Shown: in pieces, positions 7,280-15,207 of the stretch
Layout of the letters: the number at the start of each line of letters is the position of its first letter
Numbering within the stretch: the first letter of the stretch is position 1
Assembly (NCBI GenBank): GCA_036489395.1
Contig: DASXFW010000262.1
Location: 1 to 19,240 of the forward strand
Reading direction: 5' to 3'
DNA length: 19,240 bases
Origin: JASHVB01 sp036489395
Lineage (GTDB): Bacteria > Pseudomonadota > Alphaproteobacteria > Acetobacterales > Acetobacteraceae
Notes under the pieces: model-generated
The model's input: the letters and a program-made list of their open reading frames with translations, nothing else
Database searches by the model: none
What the model was told of the DNA's origin: nothing
Program-made: the position numbers and the translations under genes

Positions 7280-9028
7280 ATGGCAGCATCCGCCACCGCC
7301 CGCGCTATCGCGCCGGCCCCCGTCCAAGACCATTTCATGGGCGAGAACTTCGCCAACCTGCTCGATGAGACACTAGGCCGAGACTCCGGCTTCGACGGCT
7401 CCGTCGTCACCGGCCGCGTCGTCCGCCTCACCGATGATTACGCTGTCGTCGATGTCGGCCTCAAGTCCGAAGGCCGCGTCTTGCTCAAGGAATTCGGCCC
7501 GCCCGGCAGCAAGCCGGACGTAAAGCCCGGCGATCACATCGAATTGTATGTGGAACGCTACGAGGACAAGGACGGCTCCATCGTCCTGTCGCGCGAGAAG
7601 GCGCGGCGCGAGGAAGCCTGGACCAACCTGGAAAAGGCGTTCGAGGGGCAGAGCCGCGTCACCGGCACGATCTACGGTCGGGTGAAAGGCGGCTTCACCG
7701 TCGATCTCGGCGGCGCCGTCGCGTTCCTGCCCGGCAGCCAGGTCGATATCCGCCCGGTGCGCGACGTCGGCCCGCTGATGGGCAGCCCGCAGCCGTTCCA
7801 GATCCTCAAGATGGACCGCGCCCGCGGCAACATCGTGGTGTCCCGCCGCGCCGTGCTTGAAGAAACCCGCGCGGAACAGCGGACCGAGTTGATCCAGGGG
7901 CTGAAGGAAGGTCAGATTCTGGATGGCGTGGTGAAGAACATCACCGACTACGGCGCATTCGTCGATCTGGGCGGCGTCGATGGTCTGCTGCACGTCACCG
8001 ACATCGCCTGGCGCCGCATCAACCACCCGTCCGAAGCGTTGCAGATCGGCCAGCAGGTCAAGGTGCAGGTGATCCGGTTCAACCCGGACACGCAGCGCAT
8101 CAGCCTGGGCATGAAGCAGCTCGAGGCCGATCCGTGGGAAGGCGTGGCGGCGAAGTATCCGCCGGGCGCCAAGTACAGCGGCCGCGTCACCAACATCACC
8201 GACTACGGCGCCTTCGTGGAGCTGGAGCCGGGGGTCGAGGGCCTCGTGCACGTCTCCGAAATGTCCTGGACCAAGAAGAACGTCCATCCGGGCAAGATCG
8301 TCGCCACTTCGCAGGAAGTGGAGGTGATGATCCTCGACGTGGACAGCTCCAAGCGGCGCATTTCCCTGGGCCTGAAGCAGGTACAGCGGAACCCGTGGGA
8401 ACAATTCGTGGACGAGCATCCGCTGGGCAGCGTGGTGGAAGGGGAAATCCGCAACATCACCGAGTTCGGCTTGTTCGTCGGCCTGTCCATCGACATCGAC
8501 GGCATGGTGCACATGTCCGACCTGTCCTGGGACGAGCCGGGCGAGCTGGCGATGGCCAAGTACGAGAAGGGCCAGATCGTCAAGGCGAAGGTACTGGACG
8601 TCGATGTGGAGAAAGAACGGATCAGCCTGGGCATCAAGCAGCTCAAGGACGATCCGGCCGCGTCGGTGCTGGAATCGGTGCACAAGGGCGATGTGGTCAC
8701 CTGCATCGTCACGGCAGTGCAGTCGAACGGCATCGAGGTGAAGGTCGGCGACGTGCTGACCGGCTTCATCCGCCGCGCCGAGCTGGCCCGCGACAAGGGC
8801 GACCAGCGCCCGGACCGCTTCGCCGTGGGCGAGAAGGTGGACGCGAAGATTACCGCGCTCGACCGCGCCGCGCGCAAGCTGAGCCTCACCATCAAAGGCA
8901 AGGAGATGGAGGAGGAGAAGCAGGCGATGCAGGAGTACGGCTCGTCCGACTCCGGTGCGTCGCTGGGCGACATCCTGGGTGCCGCGATCCGTCGCCGCAA
9001 CCAGCAGGCCCAGCAGGAGAACGGGTAA
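7280..9028 (+). CDS. rpsA: 30S ribosomal protein S1
   Basis: A 582-residue S1 with six S1 (OB-fold) repeats at about 40-105, 125-190, 212-280, 298-366, 385-453 and 470-539. Repeats 3 to 5 contain the ITDYGAF / ITEFGLF motif, and each ends with an ISLG-type strand. S1 binds mRNA leaders on the 30S subunit and helps unfold them. The ATG at 7280 is retained because a short N-terminal lead is common in this class; ATG 7337 (Met20) is an alternative. The Shine-Dalgarno sequence is weak (GGA at 7264-7266), which is also the case for other rpsA genes, where S1 controls its own translation. The acidic/Gln-rich tail after 540 is normal. It is followed by sppA and ihfB in the conserved alphaproteobacterial order. 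Confidence 0.97.
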   Translation: MAASATARAIAPAPVQDHFMGENFANLLDETLGRDSGFDGSVVTGRVVRLTDDYAVVDVGLKSEGRVLLKEFGPPGSKPDVKPGDHIELYVERYEDKDGSIVLSREKARREEAWTNLEKAFEGQSRVTGTIYGRVKGGFTVDLGGAVAFLPGSQVDIRPVRDVGPLMGSPQPFQILKMDRARGNIVVSRRAVLEETRAEQRTELIQGLKEGQILDGVVKNITDYGAFVDLGGVDGLLHVTDIAWRRINHPSEALQIGQQVKVQVIRFNPDTQRISLGMKQLEADPWEGVAAKYPPGAKYSGRVTNITDYGAFVELEPGVEGLVHVSEMSWTKKNVHPGKIVATSQEVEVMILDVDSSKRRISLGLKQVQRNPWEQFVDEHPLGSVVEGEIRNITEFGLFVGLSIDIDGMVHMSDLSWDEPGELAMAKYEKGQIVKAKVLDVDVEKERISLGIKQLKDDPAASVLESVHKGDVVTCIVTAVQSNGIEVKVGDVLTGFIRRAELARDKGDQRPDRFAVGEKVDAKITALDRAARKLSLTIKGKEMEEEKQAMQEYGSSDSGASLGDILGAAIRRRNQQAQQENG

Positions 9029-9072
9029 GCGACTCGCGGGCGCGGGCCGCAAGGCTCTCGCCCGCCCTCCGC

Positions 9073-9212
9073 CTGTAATTGCGAGTCGAGGTGGCCGACG
9101 CCGCCGCTTCCTTGTCATTGCGAGGCCGCCCGCTGTCATTGCGAGGCCGCTTGGCCGAAGCAATCTCCCGGGGGAGATTGCTTCGGCCAAACGGCCTCGC
9201 AATGACAGCGGG
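9073..9212. repeat. Cluster of palindromic intergenic repeats, with an 84-bp palindrome
   Basis: The core is a palindrome whose left arm 9129-9169 pairs with 9172-9212 (41 bp with one mismatch, 2-base centre). Before it lie a truncated direct copy at 9114-9129 (GTCATTGCGAGGCCGC) and a more diverged copy at about 9073-9100. An identical 35-bp half (9133-9167) recurs at 19096-19130. The cluster occupies the rpsA-sppA gap and would form a very stable hairpin in the transcript. It may attenuate read-through or protect the rpsA message. No transposase is nearby. Confidence 0.93.
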
Positions 9213-9277
9213 GGCGGCCCCCTCCTGACAGGTGCGCCCCTTGATCCGCCGCGCCGCTGCGCCGATGGTCCGCCGCC

Positions 9278-10201
9278 ATGACCCTCGAAACCGACCTGAT
9301 CCTCGACCGCCGCCGCCTCAAGCGTCACCTGGTGTTCTGGCGCAGCTTCGCCGTACTCGCGGTGTTGCTCGCGCTCCTCGTCGCCGCGCACCGCAACGGC
9401 GTCGGCATTGGCGGCGCTCATGTCGCGAAGCTGTCGGTCAGCGGCATCATCACCGACAACGCGAAGCTGACCGACGCGGTGGAGAGGCTGGCCGACGACA
9501 GCAGCGTAAAAGCGCTGATCGTCTCGATCGACAGCCCCGGCGGCAGCGTCGCCGGCGGCGAGAGCCTGCACGATGCCATCGCCCGCGTCGCCGCGAAGAA
9601 GCCGGTGGTGGCCGTGATGGGCGGCGTTGCCGCCTCCGCCGGCTACATGATCGCCGTCCCCGCCGATCGCATCTTCGCCCGCGCCGCCACGCTGACCGGC
9701 TCCATCGGCGTGCTGCTGGAGGCGCCCGACTTCTCCGGCTTGCTCGGCAAGCTCGGCATTAACGCCGACACGCTGGTGTCCGGCCCACTGAAGGACCAGC
9801 CCAGCTTCACGCATCCGCTGTCGCCGGAAGGCCGTCAGGCGCTACAGGGCCTCGTGATGAGCATGTACGACCAGTTCGTCGCCATGGTCGCCACCGGCCG
9901 GCACATGGACCCGGACAAAGTGCGCCAGCTCGGCGACGGCCGCGCCTACACCGGCACGCAGGCGCTACGGCTCGGCCTGATCGACCAGCTCGGCGGCGAG
10001 CATGCCGCGCGCGAATGGCTGGCCTCGGCCAAGGGCGTTCCTGCCAGCCTGCCGGTGGAGGATGTCACCACCGACAGCTTCGCCGCACGGGCGTTGGCCG
10101 GAAGCTTCGCCCCCTTGTTCGATGGCCTCTGGAAAACCGTGATTTCCCAAGGCGTTATTCTTGACGGCGGCTGGGCCATCTGGCAACGTTCCGGAAGCTG
10201 A
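9278..10201 (+). CDS. sppA: Signal peptide peptidase SppA, S49 family, short form
   Basis: A 307-residue membrane-anchored serine protease that degrades cleaved signal peptides in the membrane or periplasm. A single N-terminal membrane helix lies at about 20-37, after a basic cytosolic stretch (RRRLKRH). The protease domain contains IDSPGGS (84-90). The catalytic serine is Ser120 in GGVAASAGYM and the general-base lysine is Lys172 in SGPLKD. The 52-residue spacing matches the Ser/Lys dyad of the short SppA type, of which Bacillus SppA is an example. There is one protease domain, not the doubled E. coli form. The start has only a weak ribosome-binding site. It lies between rpsA and ihfB, a conserved alphaproteobacterial arrangement, and probably shares a transcript with ihfB, which begins 17 bp later. 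Confidence 0.95.
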   Translation: MTLETDLILDRRRLKRHLVFWRSFAVLAVLLALLVAAHRNGVGIGGAHVAKLSVSGIITDNAKLTDAVERLADDSSVKALIVSIDSPGGSVAGGESLHDAIARVAAKKPVVAVMGGVAASAGYMIAVPADRIFARAATLTGSIGVLLEAPDFSGLLGKLGINADTLVSGPLKDQPSFTHPLSPEGRQALQGLVMSMYDQFVAMVATGRHMDPDKVRQLGDGRAYTGTQALRLGLIDQLGGEHAAREWLASAKGVPASLPVEDVTTDSFAARALAGSFAPLFDGLWKTVISQGVILDGGWAIWQRSGS

Positions 10202-10218
10202 ACCTCCGGGTGGATGCG

Positions 10219-10539
10219 GTGACCAAGTCGGAACTCATCGCCGAACTGGCGAGCGCCAACCCACATCTGCGCGCGGCGGACGTCGAGGTGATCGTCGGCA
10301 CCGTGTTCGATGAGATCACTGCCGCCCTGGCACGCGGCGACCGGGTGGAGCTGCGCGGCTTCGGCGCCTTCACCGTGAAGCGCCGCCACGCCCGCACCGG
10401 CCGTAACCCGCGCACCGGCGCCGCGGTGTCGGTGGACGAGAAGGCGGTGCCGTTCTTCAAGGCCGGCAAGGAACTGCGCGACCGTGTCAACCACAGCACC
10501 CCACCGCGCGCGCCCAGCCCGCAGCGCCTGCCGTCCTGA
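10219..10539 (+). CDS. ihfB: Integration host factor subunit beta
   Basis: A 106-residue HU/IHF-family DNA-bending protein that pairs with IHF-alpha. It begins TKSELIAELA after the GTG at 10219. An in-frame GTG at 10210 would add three residues, but 10219 matches the usual IhfB start and has GGTGGA just before it. The signature GFGAFTVKRRHARTGRNPRTG covers the DNA-binding beta arm, with the intercalating proline in RNPRTG. The C-terminal tail after VNH is rich in Pro and longer than the core fold needs. It is the last gene of the rpsA-sppA-ihfB cluster; the lapA-type gene often found next is absent. Confidence 0.94.
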   Translation: MTKSELIAELASANPHLRAADVEVIVGTVFDEITAALARGDRVELRGFGAFTVKRRHARTGRNPRTGAAVSVDEKAVPFFKAGKELRDRVNHSTPPRAPSPQRLPS

Positions 10540-10542
10540 CCT

Positions 10543-10579
10543 GGATACGCCGTGAATGCAGCCACGCCGGGGCGTATCC
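10543..10579 (+). terminator. Inverted repeat just after ihfB
   Basis: GGATACGCC (10543-10551) pairs perfectly with GGCGTATCC (10571-10579) around a 19-base loop, starting four bases after the ihfB stop. There is no T-run, so it may be an mRNA-end stabiliser or a Rho-assisted stop, not a classical terminator. Confidence 0.4.
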
Positions 10580-10590
10580 CTGTCGCGGCA

Positions 10591-10621
10591 TTGAAACCGG
10601 CCACCCGATAGCTGCTATGCT
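10591..10621 (+). promoter_or_regulatory. Possible promoter of the tssG-methyltransferase pair
   Basis: TTGAAA at 10591-10596 and TATGCT at 10616-10621 are separated by 19 bp, which is longer than ideal. If used, transcription would start near 10628, excluding the TTG at 10621 as the tssG start. Confidence 0.35.
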
Positions 10622-10737
10622 TGGCCGCGAAGGCCGAGGTCGCACAACATCCCGGCCCACCCGGTGTGAGGAATGTTCCGTTTGGTGATGCCAATCCGCC
10701 GCTGCCCGGGAAAGCCAACGCAATCCCGGCCGCGCGC

Positions 10738-11820
10738 ATGAAAAGCCGCTCCGTGCTGGCCGAGCTTACCGCCCGGCCGCGCCGCTTCGGCTTCGACGCC
10801 GCGGTGCGGGTGCTGACCCGTGCGCGCCGCTCGCCCGACCCCGCCGACATCGTGCGCTTCCGCACTCCCGCCGGCATGGTCTATCCGCCGGCCGACGTGC
10901 TGGAGGTGAACGCCCGCGGTCCGGTGCCAGAACTGACGGTTGGGCTGATGGGGCTGACCGGCCCGTCCGGCGTGCTGCCCCGTGCCTACACCGAGATCGT
11001 CACCCAGACGCGGCGCAACCGATCCACCGCGCTGCACGAATTCCTTGACATGCTCGGTCACCGCTTCATCGCCTTCTTCGCTCGCGCCGCGACCAAGTAC
11101 CGCCCCGCCCGCGCCGCCGAGACCGCTGCCGAGCACCAGCCTCCCCTCCCCGACCCGGTCACCCAGACCTTGCTCGCGCTCACCGGCTACGGCACCGCGA
11201 ACCTGGCGCCACGGCTGCTGTCCGGCACTGACTCCATCCTGCACTACGCCGGCTTGTTCGCCATGCGCCCGCGCTCCGCCGACCGGCTCGGCGCGATGCT
11301 GTCCGACTGGCTGGGCATGGAGGTGGAGGTGGTGGAGTTCGCCGGCGCCTGGCTCAACATGCCGCCGGACCAGCGCACCCGCATCGGCGTCAACGGCGCC
11401 TTCAACCGCATGGCGATGGACGCGGCGGTCGGCGTGCGCGCCTGGGACCCACAGGCGCGCCTGATCCTGCGCGTCGGCCCGCTGGCCCGCGCCGGCTTCC
11501 TGCGGCTGCTGCCGGACCGGCTGGCGCTGCACCGCATGGTGTCGCTGGTGCGCGCCTATCTTGGTTACGAACTCGGCTTCGCGGTCAATCCGGTGCTGGC
11601 GGCGCGCGACATCCCGCCGCTGAAGCTGGATGCGTCGTCGGATTGGTCGCCCCGTCTGGGCTGGAACACCTGGCTGCCGGCGCCGCCGAACAGTGCGGTG
11701 CGCCAGAGAGATGCGGCCGACGCGGTGTTCGAGGCGGAGGTCATCGAGGCGCAAAGGATCGATGTCCCGGGGCGGATCGATAACCCACAGCAGAGCAACA
11801 ACAAGGAACGTGCGGCATGA
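10738..11820 (+). CDS. tssG: Type VI secretion baseplate protein TssG, isolated
   Basis: A 360-residue protein of the TssG (VasB/ImpH) family, a wedge component of the T6SS baseplate that partners with TssF, TssE and TssK in the cytoplasm. Family marks are the N-terminal 'RPRRFGFDAAVRVL' (13-26), the hallmark VGLMGLTGPSGVLP (68-81) and the conserved mid-region with 'LAPRLLSG' and 'HYAGLFAMRPRS'. ATG 10738 gives the family's usual length. The open frame reaches back to a TTG at 10621, but that extension is not TssG-like; no start has a good ribosome-binding site. No other T6SS gene is present here: ihfB lies upstream and a methyltransferase follows, with ATGA stop/start overlap at 11817-11820. 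TssF normally accompanies TssG, so this copy is either separated from a main cluster or has an altered role. Confidence 0.88.
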   Translation: MKSRSVLAELTARPRRFGFDAAVRVLTRARRSPDPADIVRFRTPAGMVYPPADVLEVNARGPVPELTVGLMGLTGPSGVLPRAYTEIVTQTRRNRSTALHEFLDMLGHRFIAFFARAATKYRPARAAETAAEHQPPLPDPVTQTLLALTGYGTANLAPRLLSGTDSILHYAGLFAMRPRSADRLGAMLSDWLGMEVEVVEFAGAWLNMPPDQRTRIGVNGAFNRMAMDAAVGVRAWDPQARLILRVGPLARAGFLRLLPDRLALHRMVSLVRAYLGYELGFAVNPVLAARDIPPLKLDASSDWSPRLGWNTWLPAPPNSAVRQRDAADAVFEAEVIEAQRIDVPGRIDNPQQSNNKERAA

Positions 11821-13316
11821 GCGGCTGGGGCGGCGGCTACGTTACCGACATCACCTATATGCTCGGCTGGTACCGCCAGCAGTCTCCGACCATCATCGCG
11901 CTCGCGGCGCTGCTCGGCGGCGTGGCGGCGGACATGCCGGCGCCGGACGATCAGGTGCAGTACCTGGAGCTCGGCTGCGGCCAGGGCTACGGCGCGATGC
12001 TGCTGGCAGCGTCCAATCCGTCCTGGCAAGTCACCGCGGTGGACTTCAACCCGGCTCACGTCGCGGCGGCGCGCGAATGGGCCGCCGCCGGCGGGCTGAC
12101 CAACATCACCTTCCTGGAAGCCGACTTCGCCACGCTGGCCGAGGAACCGGCCGGACGCGCCCTGCCGCAGATGGATTTCGTATCGCTGCACGGCGTGTGG
12201 TCGTGGATTCCAAAGCCGGCGCAGGACGGCATTGTGCGGCTGCTGCGCGACAAGGTGCGGCCGGGCGGCGCGGTGCACATCAGCTATAACGCCCTGCCGG
12301 CGTGGGGCTCGGCACTCGGCATGGCGCGGCTGCTGCGCAACGCCGGCAAGCAGCTCGCGTGGCGCAGCGACCGCCAGGCGGAGGAAGGACTGAAGCTGGT
12401 GCGCGACCTGAACGGCGCGGAGGCGCTGCACCTTCGCCGCTCGCCGATGGTGCAGGGAATTATCGGCCGGCTGGACTCGCTGCCCGTGACGTATCTGGCG
12501 CACGAATACATGAATGAGAACTGGGCGCCCTGTTACCACGCCGACGTGGCCGCCGCGCTGTCGGAAGCCAAGCTCGACTGGGTGGCGTCGGGCAACCTGT
12601 CGGAGAACTTCCCCGATCTGACGCTGACGGCGGAGCAACGCGCCGTTGCGCAGAAATTCGACGACCCGCTGCTGCGCGAGCTGATCAAGGACCTTTGCCT
12701 GGAACGCACCCTGCGGCACGACGTGTTCGTACGCGGTGCGCGGCGGATCGGCGCAAGCACGAGAGATGCCGTGCTGCGGCAGATCCACCTGGGATTGAAC
12801 GTGCATCCGGCCGACCTGCCGCAGGAGGCGGACATGCCGGCCGGGCGCGCGCAGCTCAACCAGGGCTTCTACCGGCCTATCGCCGAGGCGTTGGCCGCCG
12901 GCCCGCGGCGGGTCGGCGACCTGTTGGAGATGCCCGCGGTCGAGGGCAAGCGCGACAACCCGGCCGAGCTGGTCGGCATCATGGTGGGGCTCGATTTCAG
13001 CGAGCCGATCCTGCGGCCGATGGCGGAAGCCGGCCCGGAGGCGCTGCACTTCAATCGCGTCACGGTGCAGCGGCTGATGCGGTCGGAGCCGCTCGGCCGT
13101 CCACTGGCCGCCGCCAGCCACCGCGTCGGCATGGCGGTGCCGTCCACGCTGCTGGATTTGCTCGTGCTCGACCGAACGCTGGACGGCCAGGGCGACGTCG
13201 AGTCCCTGGTGGACGTCATGCGCCCGCTGGTGACCGACGAGGCCAAGCTGCGCGAGGTGCTGGCCGTGAGCATCGCGAATCGATTGCCCATCCTGCGCGC
13301 CAGCGGCGTGTTTTGA
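11817..13316 (+). CDS. SAM methyltransferase with methyltransferase regulatory domain (PKMT-like)
   Basis: A 499-residue class I S-adenosylmethionine methyltransferase. Motif I, LELGCGQGYG, is at 50-59. The acidic residue after strand 2 is Asp76 (VDFNP), and the post-strand-3 acidic residue is Asp103 (EADF). The catalytic fold ends near 210. Residues about 215-310 fit the 'methyltransferase regulatory domain', and the remaining ~190 residues form a C-terminal extension with winged-helix-like helices. This three-part layout and length resemble the rickettsial protein-lysine methyltransferases PKMT1/2, which modify outer-membrane protein lysines; I recall the similarity from family descriptions and could not align it. 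It has no signal peptide. The start overlaps the tssG stop (ATGA), implying translational coupling. A porin-like gene follows 236 bp downstream. The substrate is unknown. Confidence 0.88.
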   Translation: MSGWGGGYVTDITYMLGWYRQQSPTIIALAALLGGVAADMPAPDDQVQYLELGCGQGYGAMLLAASNPSWQVTAVDFNPAHVAAAREWAAAGGLTNITFLEADFATLAEEPAGRALPQMDFVSLHGVWSWIPKPAQDGIVRLLRDKVRPGGAVHISYNALPAWGSALGMARLLRNAGKQLAWRSDRQAEEGLKLVRDLNGAEALHLRRSPMVQGIIGRLDSLPVTYLAHEYMNENWAPCYHADVAAALSEAKLDWVASGNLSENFPDLTLTAEQRAVAQKFDDPLLRELIKDLCLERTLRHDVFVRGARRIGASTRDAVLRQIHLGLNVHPADLPQEADMPAGRAQLNQGFYRPIAEALAAGPRRVGDLLEMPAVEGKRDNPAELVGIMVGLDFSEPILRPMAEAGPEALHFNRVTVQRLMRSEPLGRPLAAASHRVGMAVPSTLLDLLVLDRTLDGQGDVESLVDVMRPLVTDEAKLREVLAVSIANRLPILRASGVF

Positions 13317-13552
13317 CGCCGGCCCTCAAGGCCCAGGGCGCGGCACGTGGCATAAACGCCACAGTGTCTCAGAAAGTCCTCATTTAGCCCTGTCAGACGT
13401 TGCCGACCCGTACTCGGCTGGGCCACAGTCGCCTGGAGGCCCGGCCATATCCGGCACCTCGGGGCGTACCTGCGTTGCGGGGTGCCTCTCGAGCGACGGT
13501 CATGGCTGGGGCTGCAATCCGCCGGGGCTTCCGGCGCAATGAGGAGGATAGA

Positions 13553-15037
13553 ATGCGAAAGCTCAGACTAATGTTGTCCGCAGGGGCAATGCTGGGCCTG
13601 GCGGCAGGGGCGGCATACGCCGAGAACTTTCCACCCAATAACCCAGGTAGTCCGGCGAGCCCCACTGGCGTGGGCATGGTGACGCTGCCCAGCGGCTTCA
13701 GCGAAGTTGGTTCGGTCTATACCGGCGGAATGGGTCTGGAGGGTGAAACCGCGTCGCCGGCTTCCGTTGCGGCGCCGGGCACCGTCAACATGCGCGTCAA
13801 CCTGTTTGCCGTCGGCTTCGGTCAGGTCGGTTCGTGGACCGGCATGAACGGCAGCGGCACCGGCACGTCGAACAAGGAAGATCCCTACGGCATCCTCGGC
13901 TGGATGCGTATCGACATGGGCATCGACGGGATGACCAAGGGCGGCGTCGAGTACGGCGCATTCGCCGAGATCCGAGAGAACTCGGCTGGCACGGTTTCCG
14001 GGTTGTCGGCGGTTTCGGCCAGCTCGCTATCGTCGGGCACCTCGGGCCTCGACTCGCAGAACACACTGTACGTGCGGCATCTGTGGGTCTATCTCGGCAC
14101 CCCGCAACTCGGCATCCTCCGTATCGGCCAGGGCGCCAGCGCGAACGGGATTTTGTGGGTTGGCGGCAACGACGAATTCGGCTTCGGCGGCTGGGTGAAC
14201 AGCTCCACGCTGTCCCCCAGCACGGTCGTTCCGACCTGGCCGTGGCCCGACTCGGGCAATGAGTACATGGCACAGCGCCTTGTTTACATTGCGCCACTGA
14301 TCGCCGGCTTCGACGGATCCATCAGCTTCGCGCCGAACAACGACACCGGTTACAGCGCATCGCCGTGCGGTGCGACCTACACCGGATGTATCTCGGAGGC
14401 GTCGTCCGACGCCGCGGGTGACCAGCCGCGCTATCGCAACCAAATCGAAATCGGCTTGCGGTATCGCAACGCCTTCGGTCCGATCGGCGTGGCCATGTCG
14501 GGCATCTGGACGCACTCTGGTGTGGTCGGCATCGCTGCGGGAACCGTCCCGACGGCCCACCCGGTCGGCATCCAGCGGTACAACGGTCAGAATATCGCTA
14601 TGATCGGCGCCGAGATTTCGATCAACCACAGCCTCGCGATCGGCGCCAATACGATGTTTGGTGCCTTCAACGGGTCGTGGGGCCTACAGGCTCAGCCTTC
14701 CTGCTACTCGGCAGGCGTCTGCGACACCACGGCGACCACGGCGGTCGCCTGGGTAGCCGGCGCACGCTATACCTTCCTGTCGCTGCCGCTGACGGTTGGC
14801 GGTAACTACTTCAACTACAAGTACCAGGGCCAGATCGGTCTGCCGACCCAGCGCACTTCACAGGGCATCGAGTTGGGTGCCGACTGGGGCATTGGGCCGG
14901 GCATCGCACTGGTTGCCGAATACGACTGGGGCCAGAACTACCAGGGCGACTACAACTTCCTGGCTGGCACAGTCGGTGCGGCCAACAACAAAGTCACGAT
15001 CAACCAGGCTCTGCTCGGCGCCGCGGTGCGGTTCTGA
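13553..15037 (+). CDS. Porin-like outer-membrane beta-barrel protein
   Basis: A 494-residue exported protein. MRKLRLMLSAGAMLGLAAG opens a Sec signal peptide ending AYA at 21-23. The mature chain is rich in Gly, Ser, Asn and alternating aromatic residues, typical of barrel strands, and ends NQALLGAAVRF with a terminal Phe, the usual BAM recognition signal. Segments such as 'RHLWVYLGTPQLGILRIGQ' and 'EIGLRYRNAFGPIGVAMSG' resemble Gram-negative porins of the Acetobacteraceae/Rhodospirillales type. The start is set by a strong GAGGAG six bases upstream; the frame extends to 13400 but the extra Arg-rich 51 residues are not a signal peptide. A strong terminator follows the gene. Codon use is like the neighbours. 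The transported solute is unknown. Confidence 0.9.
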   Translation: MRKLRLMLSAGAMLGLAAGAAYAENFPPNNPGSPASPTGVGMVTLPSGFSEVGSVYTGGMGLEGETASPASVAAPGTVNMRVNLFAVGFGQVGSWTGMNGSGTGTSNKEDPYGILGWMRIDMGIDGMTKGGVEYGAFAEIRENSAGTVSGLSAVSASSLSSGTSGLDSQNTLYVRHLWVYLGTPQLGILRIGQGASANGILWVGGNDEFGFGGWVNSSTLSPSTVVPTWPWPDSGNEYMAQRLVYIAPLIAGFDGSISFAPNNDTGYSASPCGATYTGCISEASSDAAGDQPRYRNQIEIGLRYRNAFGPIGVAMSGIWTHSGVVGIAAGTVPTAHPVGIQRYNGQNIAMIGAEISINHSLAIGANTMFGAFNGSWGLQAQPSCYSAGVCDTTATTAVAWVAGARYTFLSLPLTVGGNYFNYKYQGQIGLPTQRTSQGIELGADWGIGPGIALVAEYDWGQNYQGDYNFLAGTVGAANNKVTINQALLGAAVRF

Positions 15038-15061
15038 TCGGCTAGCCAAAGTCTTCGGCGG

Positions 15062-15095
15062 AAAAGGCGGCAGGCACCCCCTGCCGCCTTTTTCT
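15062..15095 (+). terminator. Strong intrinsic terminator of the porin gene
   Basis: A 13-bp perfect stem (15062-15074 with 15080-15092, AAAAGGCGGCAGG on the left) closes a 5-base loop and runs into TTTTTCTT. It begins 25 bases after the porin stop and is the clearest factor-independent terminator in the window. Confidence 0.93.
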
Positions 15096-15182
15096 TGTGT
15101 GCGCGACGGTGCCGCCCCGCTGCGGCCGGCAGCCTGTTGGTACGCTTGTCGGTGCGGTCCGGTTCATGTAGATACCCGGCGG

Positions 15183-15202
15183 CCGGCCGCTTCGGCCGGG
15201 GA
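15183..15202 (+). promoter_or_regulatory. Hairpin overlapping the DUF3576 ribosome-binding site
   Basis: CCGGCCG (15183-15189) pairs with CGGCCGG (15193-15199) around a 3-base loop. Its right arm overlaps the putative Shine-Dalgarno GGGGA (15198-15202) of the next gene, so the folded RNA could reduce translation. High GC makes such hairpins common by chance. Confidence 0.35.
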
Positions 15203-15207
15203 CATGA

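Noticed and set aside
7373..9814. 813-residue open frame on the minus strand across rpsA and the start of sppA
   Set aside because: It is the antisense of two certain genes in a high-GC genome, His/Asp/Gln-rich in composition, with no domain; a shadow frame.
13400..13552. N-terminal extension of the porin gene
   Set aside because: It would bury the signal peptide 51 residues inside; GAGGAG points to ATG 13553.
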